Positions 6,325 to 7,194 of a stretch of DNA of 7,194 bases are shown here, in pieces (the stretch's first letter is position 1; each line of letters begins with the position of its first letter). Origin of the DNA: Deltaproteobacteria bacterium (GTDB lineage Bacteria; Bdellovibrionota; FAC87; UBA2466); NCBI GenBank assembly GCA_013205415.1, contig JABMMY010000335.1, positions 1 to 7,194 of the forward strand, given 5' to 3'. A model generated the notes under the pieces. It had not been told where the DNA came from. It saw only the letters and a list, made by a program, of their open reading frames with translations, and searched no databases. A program made the translations under genes and the position numbers.

Positions 6325-7194
6325 ACTTAGTTACCCGATGCACCGTCTCTCGACCCTTCCAACTTATCGCTCCCCACTTTGTTTTGGCGAGGGAGCAAAT
6401 GCTCAGGTACAGGACAGTCACTAGGCCGATAGGATGGAAGAGGACACTGCCGGCGGAGGTTCTAAAGATTCTCGCTACGATAAGGCGGTTTAGTAATAAA
6501 AGTAAAAATCCGGTCAGACTGAGAAGACTTACTCCGTTGGCATAAACGAATAGGAGAAGGCAGAGAGAAAATAGGGGAAGGTTTCCGCCCATCAACGGAT
6601 AGAGGTTTTTGGTAAAACCCTCTTTTAGCGCCGGCCAGTCTTTGTACATTCTCACTTCTAGTGACCGAGCCGCCACCACGGTGAGGAGGGGGTAGCCCGC
6701 CCTCTTAAGTTCGCGTCCAAGAGCCATATCTTCGACAAAGGAATCTTTGACCTGCTGGTGGCCGCCCACCGAAAAGTATGCCGCCCGATCAATGCATAGC
6801 CACTGTCCGTTACAAACCAATAGTGCAGGAGACCTGAGCCGATGCAGTAGATTCAGGGGCAACGTCCCGACTACCGACTGGTGCATGACCAGGGGAATGA
6901 CTGCCTTCTCCGACCAGCTTTGCATAAGCTGGCGTGGCAAAGCCGTAAGCGCTTTTGCGTGATATTCCTCCATCCGGTTCACCGTATCTGCGACCGCCCG
7001 GGGCGTGATAGTGACATCGGCATCGCAGAAAAGCAGGAGATCTCCCGTGGCCGCCTCGGTCAATTGATGGCAGGCCCAGTTCTTTCCGACCCAACCGCTA
7101 GGAGTAGGACGACCCCTCAACGCAACATATCCCGAGCTCTGCAAAATTCGATAGCTATCGTCGGTAGATTCATCATCCAAAATAAGGATTTCCA
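6323..7194 (-). CDS. GT2-family membrane glycosyltransferase, N-terminus cut by window edge
   Basis: This family 2 glycosyltransferase resembles the carotenoid/hopanoid-associated group (CrtQ/HpnB-like), which transfers a sugar from a nucleotide donor to a lipid acceptor at the inner membrane. The frame is open to the edge: the four codons before the TTG at 7178-7180 read EILI, giving EILILDDESTDD, the usual nucleotide-binding strand. The real start is therefore upstream, with perhaps 80-100 residues missing. Numbering that TTG as 1, motifs are SGWVGKNWACHQ (28-39), the metal-binding DADV (53-56), CNGQWLCIDRAAYFSVGGH (123-141) and VEDMALGRELKRAG (149-162) with the likely catalytic acidic pair at 150-151. 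Hydrophobic helices lie at about 201-230 and 246-264, followed by a WKGR motif (274-277) near the C-terminus. The acceptor is unknown. G+C content is clearly higher than in the rest of the window, suggesting separate ancestry. Confidence 0.9.
   Translation of the reverse strand, partial: EILILDDESTDDSYRILQSSGYVALRGRPTPSGWVGKNWACHQLTEAATGDLLLFCDADVTITPRAVADTVNRMEEYHAKALTALPRQLMQSWSEKAVIPLVMHQSVVGTLPLNLLHRLRSPALLVCNGQWLCIDRAAYFSVGGHQQVKDSFVEDMALGRELKRAGYPLLTVVAARSLEVRMYKDWPALKEGFTKNLYPLMGGNLPLFSLCLLLFVYANGVSLLSLTGFLLLLLNRLIVARIFRTSAGSVLFHPIGLVTVLYLSICSLAKTKWGAISWKGRETVHRVTK

Noticed and set aside
6747..7094. ORFs on both strands overlapping the glycosyltransferase (6747-6962 plus, 6810-7094 minus)
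   Set aside because: They are alternative frames of a G/C-richer coding region whose real frame carries all the GT2 motifs.
7178..7180. TTG as the real start of the glycosyltransferase
   Set aside because: The codons upstream in frame read EILI and complete the family's nucleotide-binding strand, so the gene continues beyond the window.

Overview
This window looks like chromosomal DNA from a Gram-negative bacterium that I cannot place more precisely. By hand counts on sample lines, most of it is roughly 40% G+C, with large A/T runs between genes. The glycosyltransferase at the right edge is clearly richer, about 50-57% on sampled lines. The genes are tightly packed. I see no tRNA or rRNA gene, no CRISPR array and no insertion sequence.

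Layout. From 1 to 4895 four genes lie on the minus strand, in transcription order: a PLP-dependent amino-acid decarboxylase of the histidine/serine decarboxylase group (4895-3708), a GNAT acetyltransferase (3736-3086) overlapping it by 29 nt, an exopolyphosphatase of the Ppx/GppA family (2981-1431), and polyphosphate kinase ppk1 (1437 to beyond base 1), which overlaps ppx by 7 nt. The ppk1 gene is cut by the window edge. A divergent intergenic region (4896-5106) carries a perfect 8-5-8 inverted repeat. From it a CHAD-domain protein runs on the plus strand (5107-6015). A 307-nt gap without a gene separates this from a GT2 membrane glycosyltransferase on the minus strand (6323 to beyond 7194), which is missing its N-terminus.

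How the genes work together. Ppk1 makes polyphosphate, Ppx degrades it, and CHAD domains are known to bind it, so the window holds a polyphosphate locus. Lying between these genes is a two-gene amine cassette whose overlap and strong internal ribosome binding site point to translational coupling. The simplest reading is decarboxylation of an amino acid followed by N-acetylation of the amine. The substrate is unresolved, because the decarboxylase mixes signatures of bacterial histidine decarboxylase and plant-type serine decarboxylase. The cassette lies directly upstream of ppx on the same strand, with only 104 nt between, so read-through into the polyphosphate genes is possible. The glycosyltransferase differs in base composition and is probably an unrelated unit.

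The most interesting points are the decarboxylase/acetyltransferase pair, the CHAD protein that appears to have lost its signature histidines, a G8 tract near the start of the acetyltransferase gene, and the composition shift at about 6270-6320. Family comparisons are from memory, not from a search.
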